A DNA stretch of 64,000 bases from Microbulbifer variabilis. GTDB lineage: Bacteria; Pseudomonadota; Gammaproteobacteria; Pseudomonadales; Cellvibrionaceae. Location: NCBI RefSeq assembly GCF_023716485.1, contig NZ_CP092418.1, positions 2,711,001 through 2,775,000 of the forward strand, written 5' to 3'. The notes under the pieces are model-generated. The model did not search any database and was not told the DNA's origin. It saw only the letters and a list, made by a program, of their open reading frames with translations. Shown in pieces: positions 9,392 to 18,151 of this stretch. Position 1 is the stretch's first letter. Every line of letters begins with the position of its first letter. A program made the position numbers and the translations under genes.

Positions 9392-11634
9392 TGCCCTGGA
9401 TGAAATGGCTACCGTGGCGCTTCTTCGTACGCCGATTTGCCACCGCCCACGGTTTTCTTGATCCGCTGACATTGATGGCTCGCTTGCAGCGCTTCGCCGA
9501 ACCCTCAGAAGTCAGCGAGCCCATTGAGCTACTGCGTGCGGGTGCGGTATTTCACGCCCGTGCACTGATCAATAGCAAGGTAATCCAGCACAACCTGGAC
9601 TGGGTCTGGCCCTATTGGATACAACGCCAGTTTGACCCACGAGATAATTCGTTTATCCCCCGGGCTTTTTCTATTACCCACTGTAACCTCAGCCACCGCA
9701 ATTGGACCGCTGTGGGGTTGCCGGACTGTGAGGCTTTACCGGTGGTTGATCCCCGTGGCCTGGTCACACCTTATTACGATGGGTGGTCCATTGATGCCTG
9801 GGTAATCGGCGACGGTGGCGAGGAATTAACTCCCGCCTCCCTCACCTACTGTGAGCAACACCAGGAACTGGATGATCACCTCTCTGTGGTTACGGAATCC
9901 GCTCGCCACGGACTCAAACTGCGCAACACTGTAGCCGTAGAAGCCATTGATAGAGCCCCCCACTGCAACATCAAACTTACCGCCAGTTGCCGGGACAGCG
10001 GCTGGCTATTGGTGGTCCTGCGTCCATGTAATCCAGAGGGGGTCAGTTTTGTACACAAGGTACGCCTCAATGACCAAGGCCGGGGGTGGCTCATTGAAGA
10101 CAAGCAAGCGGTTTTATTCAGTCAACCCATCGACAAGCACCTGGCCTCAGATTATCGCGGTGGGGATATTTACCTGCACTTGAAAGACGAAACTGGGCGT
10201 ATGCAGGGTGAATGTGATGTGGGCATGGCCTCCGCTGCAGCCATGTTTCGATTAGAGCGTCACAAACCCCTGAAGCTGGAAGTTTCAATTCCCCTCGACA
10301 GCGAAACCCCTAAAGACACAGAGACGAAAAGCTGGGCGGAAAGCTTGGCAGGCCACTGCGCGCTCAAGATTCCAGACCGGGACTTCCAGTTCCTCTACGA
10401 CTCAGCCATTCGCACCCTGATTCTGCACTCCCCCAAAGATGTATACCCAGGCCCCTACACCTACAAGCGATTCTGGTTCCGGGATGCCGCCTTTATGATC
10501 CAGTCACTCCTTTACGCAGGCTTGATAGATCGCGCAGAACGGGCTTTGGATCAGTTTCCCCACCGACAAAAACGCGATGGTTTTTTTCACTCCCAGGATG
10601 GTGAGTGGGATTCCAACGGCGAAGCTCTTTGGATATTCAACTTATTTTGCCAGCTGGCAAATAAGCCGCTTAAGCAATTCTGGTGCGAGCCCATCCTCAA
10701 GGGAGCCAGATGGATTATCAACAAGCGCCTGCCCCAGGATGGCAGCCTCTGTGCGGGCCTGTTACCAGCGGGCTTCAGTGCAGAGCACCTGGGCCCCAAC
10801 GACTGTTACTACTGGGATGATTTTTGGGGAGTAGCCGGATTACACGCCGCTGCCGCCATCTGCACCAGAGAAGGCATCGACGACAATGCACACCGATTCA
10901 GCACTGCCGCCAATGATTTTCAGCGCACGATTGACGAAAGCCTCAGCAGTGCTCAAGAACGGCTCGGAAGATCCGCCATGCCGGCCTCTCCCAACCGGCG
11001 CCTGGATGCCGGAGCTATCGGGTCCGTGGTGGCAGGCTATCCACTACAGCTCTACCCCCCGGATGATCCCCGCTTGATCGACCTGGCTGACTTTTTGATC
11101 GACAACTGCTTTGTCAGCGGCGGTTTCTTTCAAGATATGATCCACTCGGGTATCAATGCCTACCTCACACTACATATTGCCCAGGTCTTACTGCGCGCCG
11201 GGGATCGGCGATGCCTGGAGTTGATGCGCAGTGTCGCCAAACTGGCCTCCCCCACCGGCCAGTGGCCTGAAGCCATCCACCCCCATTCCCTGGGCGGTTG
11301 CATGGGCGACGGGCAGCATGCCTGGGCCGCTGCAGAGTGGGTCGCCATGCAGCGCAATTGCTTTGTGCGAGAGGAACAGGACGCCTTGATACTGGTCTCA
11401 GGATTACCGCCGGAATGGCTCAAGGATACGTCTGCCAAGGTCCCCATTCGCTTCGGCCCAGCGCCGACGCGCTTTGGAGTGATTTCCCTAGAGATCACTC
11501 CCGGAGTCCGCCCAAAGGTCTCCTGGACCGCAGACTGGTACGGAAAGCCACCGGCCATTGCTGTTAACCCCATTGGCTTTCCACCCACACTGGTTGGCGA
11601 GGGGCTGCAATCTGTGGAGTTAAAATCCCAGTGA
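9391..11634 (+). CDS. Six-hairpin glycosidase-like protein (amylo-alpha-1,6-glucosidase/GH15-like), 747 aa
   Basis: Probably a glycoside hydrolase or related carbohydrate-active enzyme with an (alpha/alpha)6 barrel. The N-terminal half (to about 330) is beta-rich. The C-terminal half begins near YDSAIRTLILHSPKDVYPG and contains TYKRFWFRDAAFMIQSLL, EWDSNGEALWIF and CYYWDDFWGVAG, motifs like those in glycogen debranching and GH15-type enzymes, with the Trp-Arg-Asp and Asp-Glu pairs expected in the active-site cleft. I place the start at 9391, where ATG overlaps the previous stop. An upstream in-frame start at 9283 would lie inside the previous gene. No signal peptide is visible, so it is likely cytoplasmic. 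The substrate is unknown; the neighbouring glycosyltransferase suggests a glycan or glycolipid. Confidence 0.75.
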   Translation: MPWMKWLPWRFFVRRFATAHGFLDPLTLMARLQRFAEPSEVSEPIELLRAGAVFHARALINSKVIQHNLDWVWPYWIQRQFDPRDNSFIPRAFSITHCNLSHRNWTAVGLPDCEALPVVDPRGLVTPYYDGWSIDAWVIGDGGEELTPASLTYCEQHQELDDHLSVVTESARHGLKLRNTVAVEAIDRAPHCNIKLTASCRDSGWLLVVLRPCNPEGVSFVHKVRLNDQGRGWLIEDKQAVLFSQPIDKHLASDYRGGDIYLHLKDETGRMQGECDVGMASAAAMFRLERHKPLKLEVSIPLDSETPKDTETKSWAESLAGHCALKIPDRDFQFLYDSAIRTLILHSPKDVYPGPYTYKRFWFRDAAFMIQSLLYAGLIDRAERALDQFPHRQKRDGFFHSQDGEWDSNGEALWIFNLFCQLANKPLKQFWCEPILKGARWIINKRLPQDGSLCAGLLPAGFSAEHLGPNDCYYWDDFWGVAGLHAAAAICTREGIDDNAHRFSTAANDFQRTIDESLSSAQERLGRSAMPASPNRRLDAGAIGSVVAGYPLQLYPPDDPRLIDLADFLIDNCFVSGGFFQDMIHSGINAYLTLHIAQVLLRAGDRRCLELMRSVAKLASPTGQWPEAIHPHSLGGCMGDGQHAWAAAEWVAMQRNCFVREEQDALILVSGLPPEWLKDTSAKVPIRFGPAPTRFGVISLEITPGVRPKVSWTADWYGKPPAIAVNPIGFPPTLVGEGLQSVELKSQ

Positions 11635-12905
11635 ATATCGTCATGCTGACCAACACCTACTTACCCCATGTCGGTGGCGTGGCGCACTCGGTCGCTGCTT
11701 TCAGCGAGGAATATCGCAAGCGAGGGCACAGGGTTTTGATCGTGGCCCCGGAATTTCCAGAGAAAATCGCCGGGGAAAAGCACGTTGTACGTATCCACGC
11801 CATCCAAAATTTCAATGGCAGCGACTTCTCAGTAGCACTGCCTTTTTCACCGGATTTGAGTGACCGGCTAGATCAATTCAAGCCAGATATCGTTCACGCC
11901 CACCACCCTTTTCTTCTGGGTATGACTGCCCTTCGGGTAGCCCGGCAGCGGGAGCTACCGCTGGTTTTCACCCACCACACGCTCTATGAGCACTATACCC
12001 ACTATGTACCCGCTGACTCTCAAGTGCTGAAACGCTTCGTGATTGAGCTGGCCACACGCTATGCCAACCTGTCCAGCCTGGTACTGGCACCCAGCCACAG
12101 CATTGTTAAATTATTGCGCGAGCGCGGCGTTCAAACCCCCATCGCCGAGGTGCCCACGGGCGTTCAACTGGAGGACTACAACAACGGCGACGGCAGCACG
12201 GTGCGTCGGCGCCTGGGTATTCCCAAGTCCGCATTTGTGGTGGGCCATCTGGGCCGTTTTGGTCAGGAAAAAAATCTGCGCTTCCTCTGCAATGCAGTGA
12301 CGAGATTTATGCGGGATGAAGGCAACACTCACTTCCTGTTTGCCGGCAGCGGACCTCTTGAGGATGAGCTGCAGGCAATTTTTGCCAGCCGGGGGCTTTC
12401 CCAGCGTCTGCATATGCCCGGTGCAGTGCTCGGCGAGGCGCGCCGAGACATGTACAACGCCATGGACGCTTTTGTTTTCGCCTCTACCAGTGAAACTCAG
12501 GGGCTAGTGCTCTCTGAGGCCATGGCTGGAGGGGTACCGGTTATTGCCCTGGATGCCAACGGCTCCCGAGAAATGGTACGCGATGGTAAAAATGGGCGAC
12601 TGGTGACGGAAATAAACCTGGAAAGCTTTATTGAGGCAATCCGCTGGCTTTACCAGCTACCCCCGGAACAACGCCAGGCTCTCAACCGAGAAGCCTTAAA
12701 TACCGCAAGGGATTTCTCTATGCACAGCTGTGCACAGAGAGCGCTGGATCTCTATCAACCTCTGCTCAAATACGGATGGGCCCTAGATGACTCCCTCTTC
12801 GCCCAGTGGATGCGCATGCGCAATCTTATTGGTGCCCAGTGGGAGATTATCGAAGGGCTGACCGGAGCCGCCGGTGCGGCATTTGGCCAGGCACCGGAGC
12901 CATAG
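11631..12905 (+). CDS. GT4-family glycosyltransferase, 424 aa
   Basis: A GT-B retaining glycosyltransferase. The N-terminal acceptor domain opens with VMLTNTYLPHVGGVAHSV, the usual glycine loop of GT4 enzymes, followed by HAHHPFLLG. The C-terminal donor domain has GHLGRFGQEKN and the E-x7-E motif in ETQGLVLSEAMAGGVPVIA, which binds the nucleotide-sugar. It most resembles enzymes that add hexoses to diacylglycerol or phosphatidylinositol-type lipids, but the acceptor cannot be assigned. The GTG start overlaps the upstream TGA (GTGA), so it is translationally coupled to the glycosidase gene; the next gene starts nine bases downstream. Confidence 0.88.
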   Translation: MNIVMLTNTYLPHVGGVAHSVAAFSEEYRKRGHRVLIVAPEFPEKIAGEKHVVRIHAIQNFNGSDFSVALPFSPDLSDRLDQFKPDIVHAHHPFLLGMTALRVARQRELPLVFTHHTLYEHYTHYVPADSQVLKRFVIELATRYANLSSLVLAPSHSIVKLLRERGVQTPIAEVPTGVQLEDYNNGDGSTVRRRLGIPKSAFVVGHLGRFGQEKNLRFLCNAVTRFMRDEGNTHFLFAGSGPLEDELQAIFASRGLSQRLHMPGAVLGEARRDMYNAMDAFVFASTSETQGLVLSEAMAGGVPVIALDANGSREMVRDGKNGRLVTEINLESFIEAIRWLYQLPPEQRQALNREALNTARDFSMHSCAQRALDLYQPLLKYGWALDDSLFAQWMRMRNLIGAQWEIIEGLTGAAGAAFGQAPEP

Positions 12906-12914
12906 CCGCCCATT

Positions 12915-15362
12915 ATGTTAAGCAGAGTCGGACTTTCCATTAGGCGCTGGCGCCGCCGCTTCAGCCGCAGCGAGTGGATCGCCAAACTGTTAGGACTCTC
13001 CACCAGCGGCCGTCAACCCCACGCACCGGGTTTGATCCTGATCCAGATTGATGGTTTGGCACATCCGGAACTCTTAAAGGCCCTTTCCGGGGGCCGGATG
13101 CCTTTCTTAAAGGGCCTGATCCGCAAAGAACACTACCGCCTGGAACACATGTTTTCCGGGATTCCCTCCACCACCCCCGCCGTACAGGCAGAGCTGTTCT
13201 ACGGTGTGCGCCAGGCAGTACCGGCCTTTGGCTTTCTTATTCATGAAACCCAAAAACTCGGCCGTATGTACGACCCGGAGGTGGCCGCGCTGGTGGAAAG
13301 CAGGGATATGTTCAAACATCGTGACCCCCTTCTGCGCGATGGCAGTTGCTACCTGAGCCTGTTTCGCGCCGGTACCAAGACCGGCGAGGCACACTTTTGC
13401 CCAGCCGATCAGGGCTGGGGGCCAGCCCTGCGCAGTGCCAGCCCCTGGACCATTGCCGTTCTAATCCTAACCAACTTATGGAGTCTGATACGCACAGCTG
13501 CACTGATTGTGGTGGAGTTGCTGCTATCCCTTGTAGACTGCATACGCGGCGTGATGCAGGGGCAAAACTTGCTCAAGGAATTGATGTTTGTCCCCACCCG
13601 GGTCGGTATCACCATTCTCTCAAGAGAATTTTGCACCATGGGGGTCAAGGTGGACATCAGCCGCGGCCTACCCATTATTTATGTCAATTTGCTCGGTTAT
13701 GATGAGCAGTCCCACCGACGCGGCCCGCGCTCAGCGTTCGCCCACTGGGTATTGAAGGGTATCGACGATGCCATAGCCCGCATTTGGCGTGCCGCCCATG
13801 CCTCCGATCGGCGCCACTACGATGTGTGGATTTTTTCCGATCACGGCCAGGAACAAACCAAGCCCTACGAAGAGGTCTTTGGCCGCAGCCTTGGCGATGC
13901 CCTGTCAGAAACATTGTCCGATCTCGCAAAACCGCCAGAAATTGAGCCAGGCCAAAGCAGGCACGGCGTGCAGCTGGAGCGGGCGCGCTTGTTTGGCAGC
14001 GAATGGATGGATAAAAAAGACATAGAAAAACAGGAGGAGTCTGTTGATTACAGCACCAGTAAAACCCCTCTGGCACTCACCGCCCTTGGCCCTCTGGCCA
14101 TGCTCTACAACCTGGAATTGGGTAATATCAGCCGCGAACAGGTCGCTCGCAAAATAGTTGAACAGGCCCATGTGCCTCTGGTGCTCTATCGGGTGGACCC
14201 CACTTCGGCAAAGTCTCCGGTACACGGATGGTGGAAACACGGCCCGGTGAGGCTACCCGAAGACGGCCGCAAGTTGATGGGGGACGAGCACCCCTACCCC
14301 GAGCAATCCATTGCCGACATGATCAGCTTGTGCAGTCACCCCGACTCCGGCGACTTTATGATGTACGGCTGGTGCTCCAGCGAGGAACAGCCTCTGACTT
14401 TCGCCATGGAAAACGGCAGCCACGGTGCCGCCGGTCCCAGGGAAACCCACGCCTTTGCCTTAATGCCTAAAGATATACAGCCGCCAGATCCGCGGCTGGG
14501 CTACTGGCGCCCCCAGGATCTACGCACTGCTGCGAGGGCCTACCTGCGCGGCGCCCACCCGATGAAATTGGATGAGCACCAGCTGCCACAAAAAACTCTG
14601 CGAGTCATGACTTACAATGTGCATAGCTGTAAAGGAACCGATGGTACTCTGTCACCGCAGCGTATTGCCAGGGTAATCGCCCGCTACCGCCCCGATATTG
14701 TCGCCTTGCAGGAACTGGATGTGAAACGCAAACGCACCGGGGGACTTGATCAGGCTGAGCGGCTGGCACGGTTACTCTCAATGGATGTGCATTTTCAGCC
14801 AGCCATTAACCTCAATGAGGAGCGCTACGGCGACGCCATTCTCACTCACCTACCGGCAAAGCTGATCAAAAAAGGAATTTTACCGGGGCCACCCAAGGGT
14901 AAGGGGCGCTTGTTCAATCCCGCTGCAGATGAACCTCGCGGCGCCATTTGGGTAGAGGTTGAGCATAATGGCAGCAAAATTCAGGTGATCAATACGCATC
15001 TCGGACTCTCGCGCGCAGAGCGGTTACTGCAGGTGGATGCCCTGCTGGGACCAGAATGGCTGAGCAACCCTCGCTGTAAAGGGGAGCGGATTTTACTCGG
15101 TGACTTCAATGCACTGCCCACTTCCGCCGAGTGTAAACGCCTCTGCGGCTACCTGCGCGATGCCCAGGAGCAAGCACCCAGGCATAGCCCTAAAGGCACT
15201 TTTCTCAAGGTGCGAATCGATCATATTTTCTTGAGCGCCGGCATTGTGATAAAAAAAGTGCGAGTGCCACGTACCGTGCTGACCCGACAAGCTTCAGATC
15301 ACCTGCCTTTGATTGTCGATATCGAGGTGCCTTTTAGGCCCGAAGCAAGCAAAATCCCTTGA
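12915..15362 (+). CDS. Fusion: alkaline-phosphatase-superfamily phosphodiesterase + endonuclease/exonuclease/phosphatase domain, 815 aa
   Basis: Two hydrolase modules in one chain. Residues about 40-540 form a type I phosphodiesterase/nucleotide pyrophosphatase-like domain with its metal ligands and nucleophile: IQIDGL (Asp46), PSTTPAVQ (Thr86 or Thr87), LLGYDEQSHRRGP, IFSDHGQE and a distal NGSHGAAGP. A hydrophobic hairpin at about 175-205 may anchor it to the membrane. Residues about 560-805 form an EEP domain with every signature: MTYNVHSC, ALQELD, NTHLGLS, LLGDFNALP, RIDHIFLS and SDHLPLIVDI. Both active sites look intact. It closes a four-gene coupled cluster, and a role in lipid or glycolipid head-group hydrolysis is plausible but inferred. 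Confidence 0.85.
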   Translation: MLSRVGLSIRRWRRRFSRSEWIAKLLGLSTSGRQPHAPGLILIQIDGLAHPELLKALSGGRMPFLKGLIRKEHYRLEHMFSGIPSTTPAVQAELFYGVRQAVPAFGFLIHETQKLGRMYDPEVAALVESRDMFKHRDPLLRDGSCYLSLFRAGTKTGEAHFCPADQGWGPALRSASPWTIAVLILTNLWSLIRTAALIVVELLLSLVDCIRGVMQGQNLLKELMFVPTRVGITILSREFCTMGVKVDISRGLPIIYVNLLGYDEQSHRRGPRSAFAHWVLKGIDDAIARIWRAAHASDRRHYDVWIFSDHGQEQTKPYEEVFGRSLGDALSETLSDLAKPPEIEPGQSRHGVQLERARLFGSEWMDKKDIEKQEESVDYSTSKTPLALTALGPLAMLYNLELGNISREQVARKIVEQAHVPLVLYRVDPTSAKSPVHGWWKHGPVRLPEDGRKLMGDEHPYPEQSIADMISLCSHPDSGDFMMYGWCSSEEQPLTFAMENGSHGAAGPRETHAFALMPKDIQPPDPRLGYWRPQDLRTAARAYLRGAHPMKLDEHQLPQKTLRVMTYNVHSCKGTDGTLSPQRIARVIARYRPDIVALQELDVKRKRTGGLDQAERLARLLSMDVHFQPAINLNEERYGDAILTHLPAKLIKKGILPGPPKGKGRLFNPAADEPRGAIWVEVEHNGSKIQVINTHLGLSRAERLLQVDALLGPEWLSNPRCKGERILLGDFNALPTSAECKRLCGYLRDAQEQAPRHSPKGTFLKVRIDHIFLSAGIVIKKVRVPRTVLTRQASDHLPLIVDIEVPFRPEASKIP

Positions 15363-15540
15363 AAAATCTCCAGCGGCCCCTATTAATAGCAGGAGAAGAT
15401 TCGACTAAAACCCTGAAAAAACTGCGGTTTTTCGAATTCAACTCAATTTATAGCCAGCGCCTAAAAGGGATTTCCCGACTTGATGGTCCCCACCGCGAGC
15501 TATATGATTCCGGTATCGATTAAATAGCAGGAGTCGCTAA

Positions 15541-16224
15541 ATGCAACCGCAAGCTTATACAAATACCCGTGCACTGGACCGCTCGGAATCGGCGAAGGTG
15601 TTGCGCAATACCTATGCCCTCTTGGCCATGACTGTACTTTTTAGTGCTGTCACAGCCGGTATCTCTATGGCCGTCGGCATGGGCCGCGGCATGAGCCTGA
15701 TCTGCTCTCTGGGAGCCCTGGCCCTGATTTGGTTCGTTCTGCCACGCACTGCCAATTCCAGCGCCGGCGTAGGTGTTGTTTTCGCATTCACCGGCCTATT
15801 GGGCGCATCTATCGGCCCATTGCTTAACCATTACCTGGGCCTCGCTGGCGGCGGCCAGATCGTAATGCAAGCTTTAGGTACCACAGCCCTGATTTTCTTT
15901 GCCCTGTCTGCTTACGTACTGACTACCCGCAAAGACTTCAGCTTTATGGGTGGTTTCCTGGCTGTTGGCCTGATCGCTGTACTGGTCTGCTTCCTGGCAG
16001 TCATCATCGCAGGCTTCTTCGGCATTCACATGCCTCTGGTCAGCGTTGCCCTGAGTGGTGTTGTTGCCCTGCTGATGTCAGGTTTCATCCTGTATGACAC
16101 CAGCCGTATCATCAACGGCGGTGAGACCAACTACCTGATGGCAACGGCTTCCCTGTACCTGAATATCTTTAACCTGTTCACCAGCCTGCTGCACATTCTT
16201 GGGTTCGCTTCCTCTGACGACTAA
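15541..16224 (+). CDS. yccA: Bax inhibitor-1/YccA family membrane protein, 227 aa
   Basis: An inner-membrane protein of the BI-1 family with seven hydrophobic segments (about 28-46, 52-68, 79-97, 107-125, 135-158, 165-183 and 203-222). YccA in Escherichia coli binds the FtsH protease and limits its action on SecY; some homologues act as pH-sensitive calcium leak channels. The conserved DTSRIINGG and a C-terminal LYLNIFNLFTSLL are present. A purine-rich AGCAGGAG site lies seven to ten bases upstream of the ATG. It is monocistronic, ending in a strong terminator just before tusD. Confidence 0.9.
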   Translation: MQPQAYTNTRALDRSESAKVLRNTYALLAMTVLFSAVTAGISMAVGMGRGMSLICSLGALALIWFVLPRTANSSAGVGVVFAFTGLLGASIGPLLNHYLGLAGGGQIVMQALGTTALIFFALSAYVLTTRKDFSFMGGFLAVGLIAVLVCFLAVIIAGFFGIHMPLVSVALSGVVALLMSGFILYDTSRIINGGETNYLMATASLYLNIFNLFTSLLHILGFASSDD

Positions 16225-16250
16225 GCATAAGTGCTGCTGAGCTAGACCCA

Positions 16251-16274
16251 ATGCCCCGCTCTGCGGGGCATTTT
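16251..16274 (+). terminator. Rho-independent terminator after yccA
   Basis: A perfect 9-bp stem (ATGCCCCGC / GCGGGGCAT) with a three-base loop followed by TTTT. It separates yccA from the tus operon, whose start codon lies 16 bases beyond it. Confidence 0.85.
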
Positions 16275-16289
16275 ACTATTTGGCCCCCT

Positions 16290-16682
16290 ATGAAGTTTTC
16301 CCTGGTAATTTACTCCGCTCCACACGCCTCGCAATCGGCAGCCAGCGCATTGCGCTTTGCCAAAGCACTACTGGCCGAGGGTCATGAAATCTACCGGATT
16401 TTTTTCTACTGTGATGGCATACAAAACGGCAACAATATTGCCGCGCCCCCCCAGGACGAAGCCGACCTGATCAATGAGTGGCAATCACTGCAACAGAAAC
16501 ACAACCTGGATTTAGTCGTCTGTATCGCCGCAGCGCAGAGACGCGGTGTCTTAAGCCAGCGGGAAGCAAACCGCCTGGAAAAGCCCGCAGCCAATCTTGC
16601 AGAAGGCTTCGAACTGGCCGGCCTCGGCCAGCTCACCGATGCCGTTACCAACTCTGAGCGCCTAATCACTTTTGGAGGTTAA
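16290..16682 (+). CDS. tusD: Sulfurtransferase complex subunit TusD
   Basis: Part of the TusBCD heterohexamer that passes sulfur from TusA to TusE for 2-thiolation of tRNA wobble uridine in mnm5s2U. The 130-residue protein starts MKFSLVIYSAPH and keeps the sulfur-carrying cysteine in DLVVCIAAAQRRGV. A longer in-frame start at 16251 is possible, but it would fall inside the yccA terminator, so the ATG at 16290 is preferred. The gene is followed after two bases by tusC. Confidence 0.93.
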   Translation: MKFSLVIYSAPHASQSAASALRFAKALLAEGHEIYRIFFYCDGIQNGNNIAAPPQDEADLINEWQSLQQKHNLDLVVCIAAAQRRGVLSQREANRLEKPAANLAEGFELAGLGQLTDAVTNSERLITFGG

Positions 16683-16684
16683 CA

Positions 16685-17047
16685 ATGGGTAACCAGACCC
16701 TGGCCCTATGCAGGGCTGCACCCTATGGTAGCGCCCTGGCCAGAGAGGGGATTGAAGCTGTACTGGCCTCAGCGGCTATGGAACAGGAAGTTGATTTGTT
16801 ATTCCTTGGCGATGGCGTATTCCAACTACTGGACAGCCAAGCTCCAGAGGCCATAGAACAAAAAAACCTGTACCGGAACCTTATGGCACTCCCCATATTT
16901 GGTGTCGAACAGCTCTATGTGTGCCAGCACAGCCTGGAGCAAAGAGGTATTCACCCTGACCAAATACAGATTCCCGGAGCGGAAATCTCCCTGGTTGCTA
17001 AGCCAGGGAAGCTAATCGCTGCTTACCAGTGCGTGTTGAGTTTTTGA
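16685..17047 (+). CDS. tusC: Sulfurtransferase complex subunit TusC
   Basis: A 120-residue DsrF-like subunit of the TusBCD sulfur relay. It shows the family fold, with a glycine-containing first strand loop (APYGSALAREGIEAVLASAAM) and a LLFLGDGVFQLL segment close to that of other TusC proteins. GGAGG overlaps the end of tusD and drives translation of the ATG at 16685. It has no active cysteine of its own in this complex, as expected for the family. Confidence 0.92.
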   Translation: MGNQTLALCRAAPYGSALAREGIEAVLASAAMEQEVDLLFLGDGVFQLLDSQAPEAIEQKNLYRNLMALPIFGVEQLYVCQHSLEQRGIHPDQIQIPGAEISLVAKPGKLIAAYQCVLSF

Positions 17048-17048
17048 A

Positions 17049-17339
17049 ATGACCTTACATATTGTCAGTAAATCGCCTTTTAGCAGCCAGGCCCTATACG
17101 ATTGCCTGCAGAGTCTAACCGAAGGCGATGTTCTACTCTTACTTGAAGACGGGGTCTACGCCCTGAAGCACCAAGCCTTGCACGACCTACAAGAAACAAA
17201 GGTCTACTGCCTGATAGCCGATAGCGAAGCCCGCGGCATACAGGCCAGCTCGACACTCGCCTCCGTAGAGATGATCAACGATGCTCGCTGGGTGCAATTA
17301 TGTACCGAGCATAACCCCATCGTCAGTTGGTTCCGGTGA
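17049..17339 (+). CDS. tusB: Sulfurtransferase complex subunit TusB
   Basis: The 96-residue DsrH-like subunit. MTLHIVSKSPF at the start and LLLLEDGVYAL in the middle are typical. It begins one base after the tusC stop and its end overlaps the region of the tusE ribosome binding site, so all four genes form one operon. The role is structural within TusBCD. Confidence 0.9.
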   Translation: MTLHIVSKSPFSSQALYDCLQSLTEGDVLLLLEDGVYALKHQALHDLQETKVYCLIADSEARGIQASSTLASVEMINDARWVQLCTEHNPIVSWFR

Positions 17340-17347
17340 TCAATACA

Positions 17348-17683
17348 ATGAGCAACCTAACTGTAAATGGCCGGGAAATCCCTCTGGATAAAGAGGGTTA
17401 CCTGCAAGACCTCGATGATTGGAGCCGCGATGTGGCCGAAGAACTAGCTCACGCCGAGAAAATCGAGCTGACCAACGCCCATTGGGAGGTCATTGAGCTG
17501 CTGCAGGAATTTTATCGCCAATTTGAACTGTCTCCCGCTATGCGCCCGTTAGTAAAGTTTATCGGCCAGCGCCTGGGCTTGGAAAAGGGTCGCAGTATCT
17601 ATCTCATGCAGCTATTTCCACCCAGCCCAGCCAAGGTTGCCAGCAAAATTGCCGGGTTGCCCAAACCCACCAACTGCCTCTAA
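17348..17683 (+). CDS. tusE: Sulfur relay protein TusE (DsrC family), 111 aa
   Basis: Accepts sulfur from TusBCD and presents it to MnmA for tRNA thiolation. DsrC-family features are clear: NGREIPLDKEGYLQDLDDW near the N-terminus and a C-terminal tail ending KPTNCL, with the penultimate cysteine that carries the persulfide. The second cysteine of sulfite-reducing DsrC proteins is absent, which fits TusE rather than true DsrC. The ATG at 17348 is preferred; a GTG-initiated extension from 17327 would overlap tusB. Confidence 0.93.
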   Translation: MSNLTVNGREIPLDKEGYLQDLDDWSRDVAEELAHAEKIELTNAHWEVIELLQEFYRQFELSPAMRPLVKFIGQRLGLEKGRSIYLMQLFPPSPAKVASKIAGLPKPTNCL

Positions 17684-17691
17684 CCAGGCGC

Positions 17692-18096
17692 TTAAATATG
17701 TAAAATGACTTTGCGCTCACCATGGTGGTGGCGATGCTCCCATAAATAGATGCCCTGCCAAGTGCCCAACATTAGCCGTCCATTCTGAACAGGGATGGAA
17801 AGACTGGTGGCGGTTAGGGCCACTTTGATATGAGCCGGCATATCGTCCGGCCCCTCAAGTGTGTGGGTGTATAGGCGATCATCCTCTGGCACCAACCGAT
17901 TGAACCATTGCTCCAGATCCCTGCGCGCACTGGGATCAGCATTCTCCTGAATCAGCAGGCTCGCCGAAGTATGTTGTATAAATAGCGTACAGAGCCCCTC
18001 CCCCACATTGAGCCTCGACACCCAATCGGCCACTTGGCTGGTAAACTCCTGAAGCCCCTGCCCAGACACTCTTATTGCAATCTCACCTATTGCCAT
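17692..18096 (-). CDS. yjbQ: YjbQ/UPF0047 family protein (secondary thiamine-phosphate synthase-like), 134 aa
   Basis: A small beta-rich protein of the YjbQ family. Conserved LFIQHTSASLLIQENAD and the C-terminal WEHRHHHGERKV histidine cluster match the proposed active site; members can show weak thiamine-phosphate synthase activity, but the physiological role is not settled. I start at ATG 18096 (MAIGEIAIRV) because the longer frame to 18174 would run across the promoter region and start of the divergent trmA gene. Its stop lies nine bases from the tusE stop, so the two genes converge. Confidence 0.88.
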   Translation of the reverse strand: MAIGEIAIRVSGQGLQEFTSQVADWVSRLNVGEGLCTLFIQHTSASLLIQENADPSARRDLEQWFNRLVPEDDRLYTHTLEGPDDMPAHIKVALTATSLSIPVQNGRLMLGTWQGIYLWEHRHHHGERKVILHI

Positions 18097-18151
18097 ACGG
18101 ATTCCTATATAATTCGCGCCCGCTCTACCATTGAGACTACCGTATTTTAAT

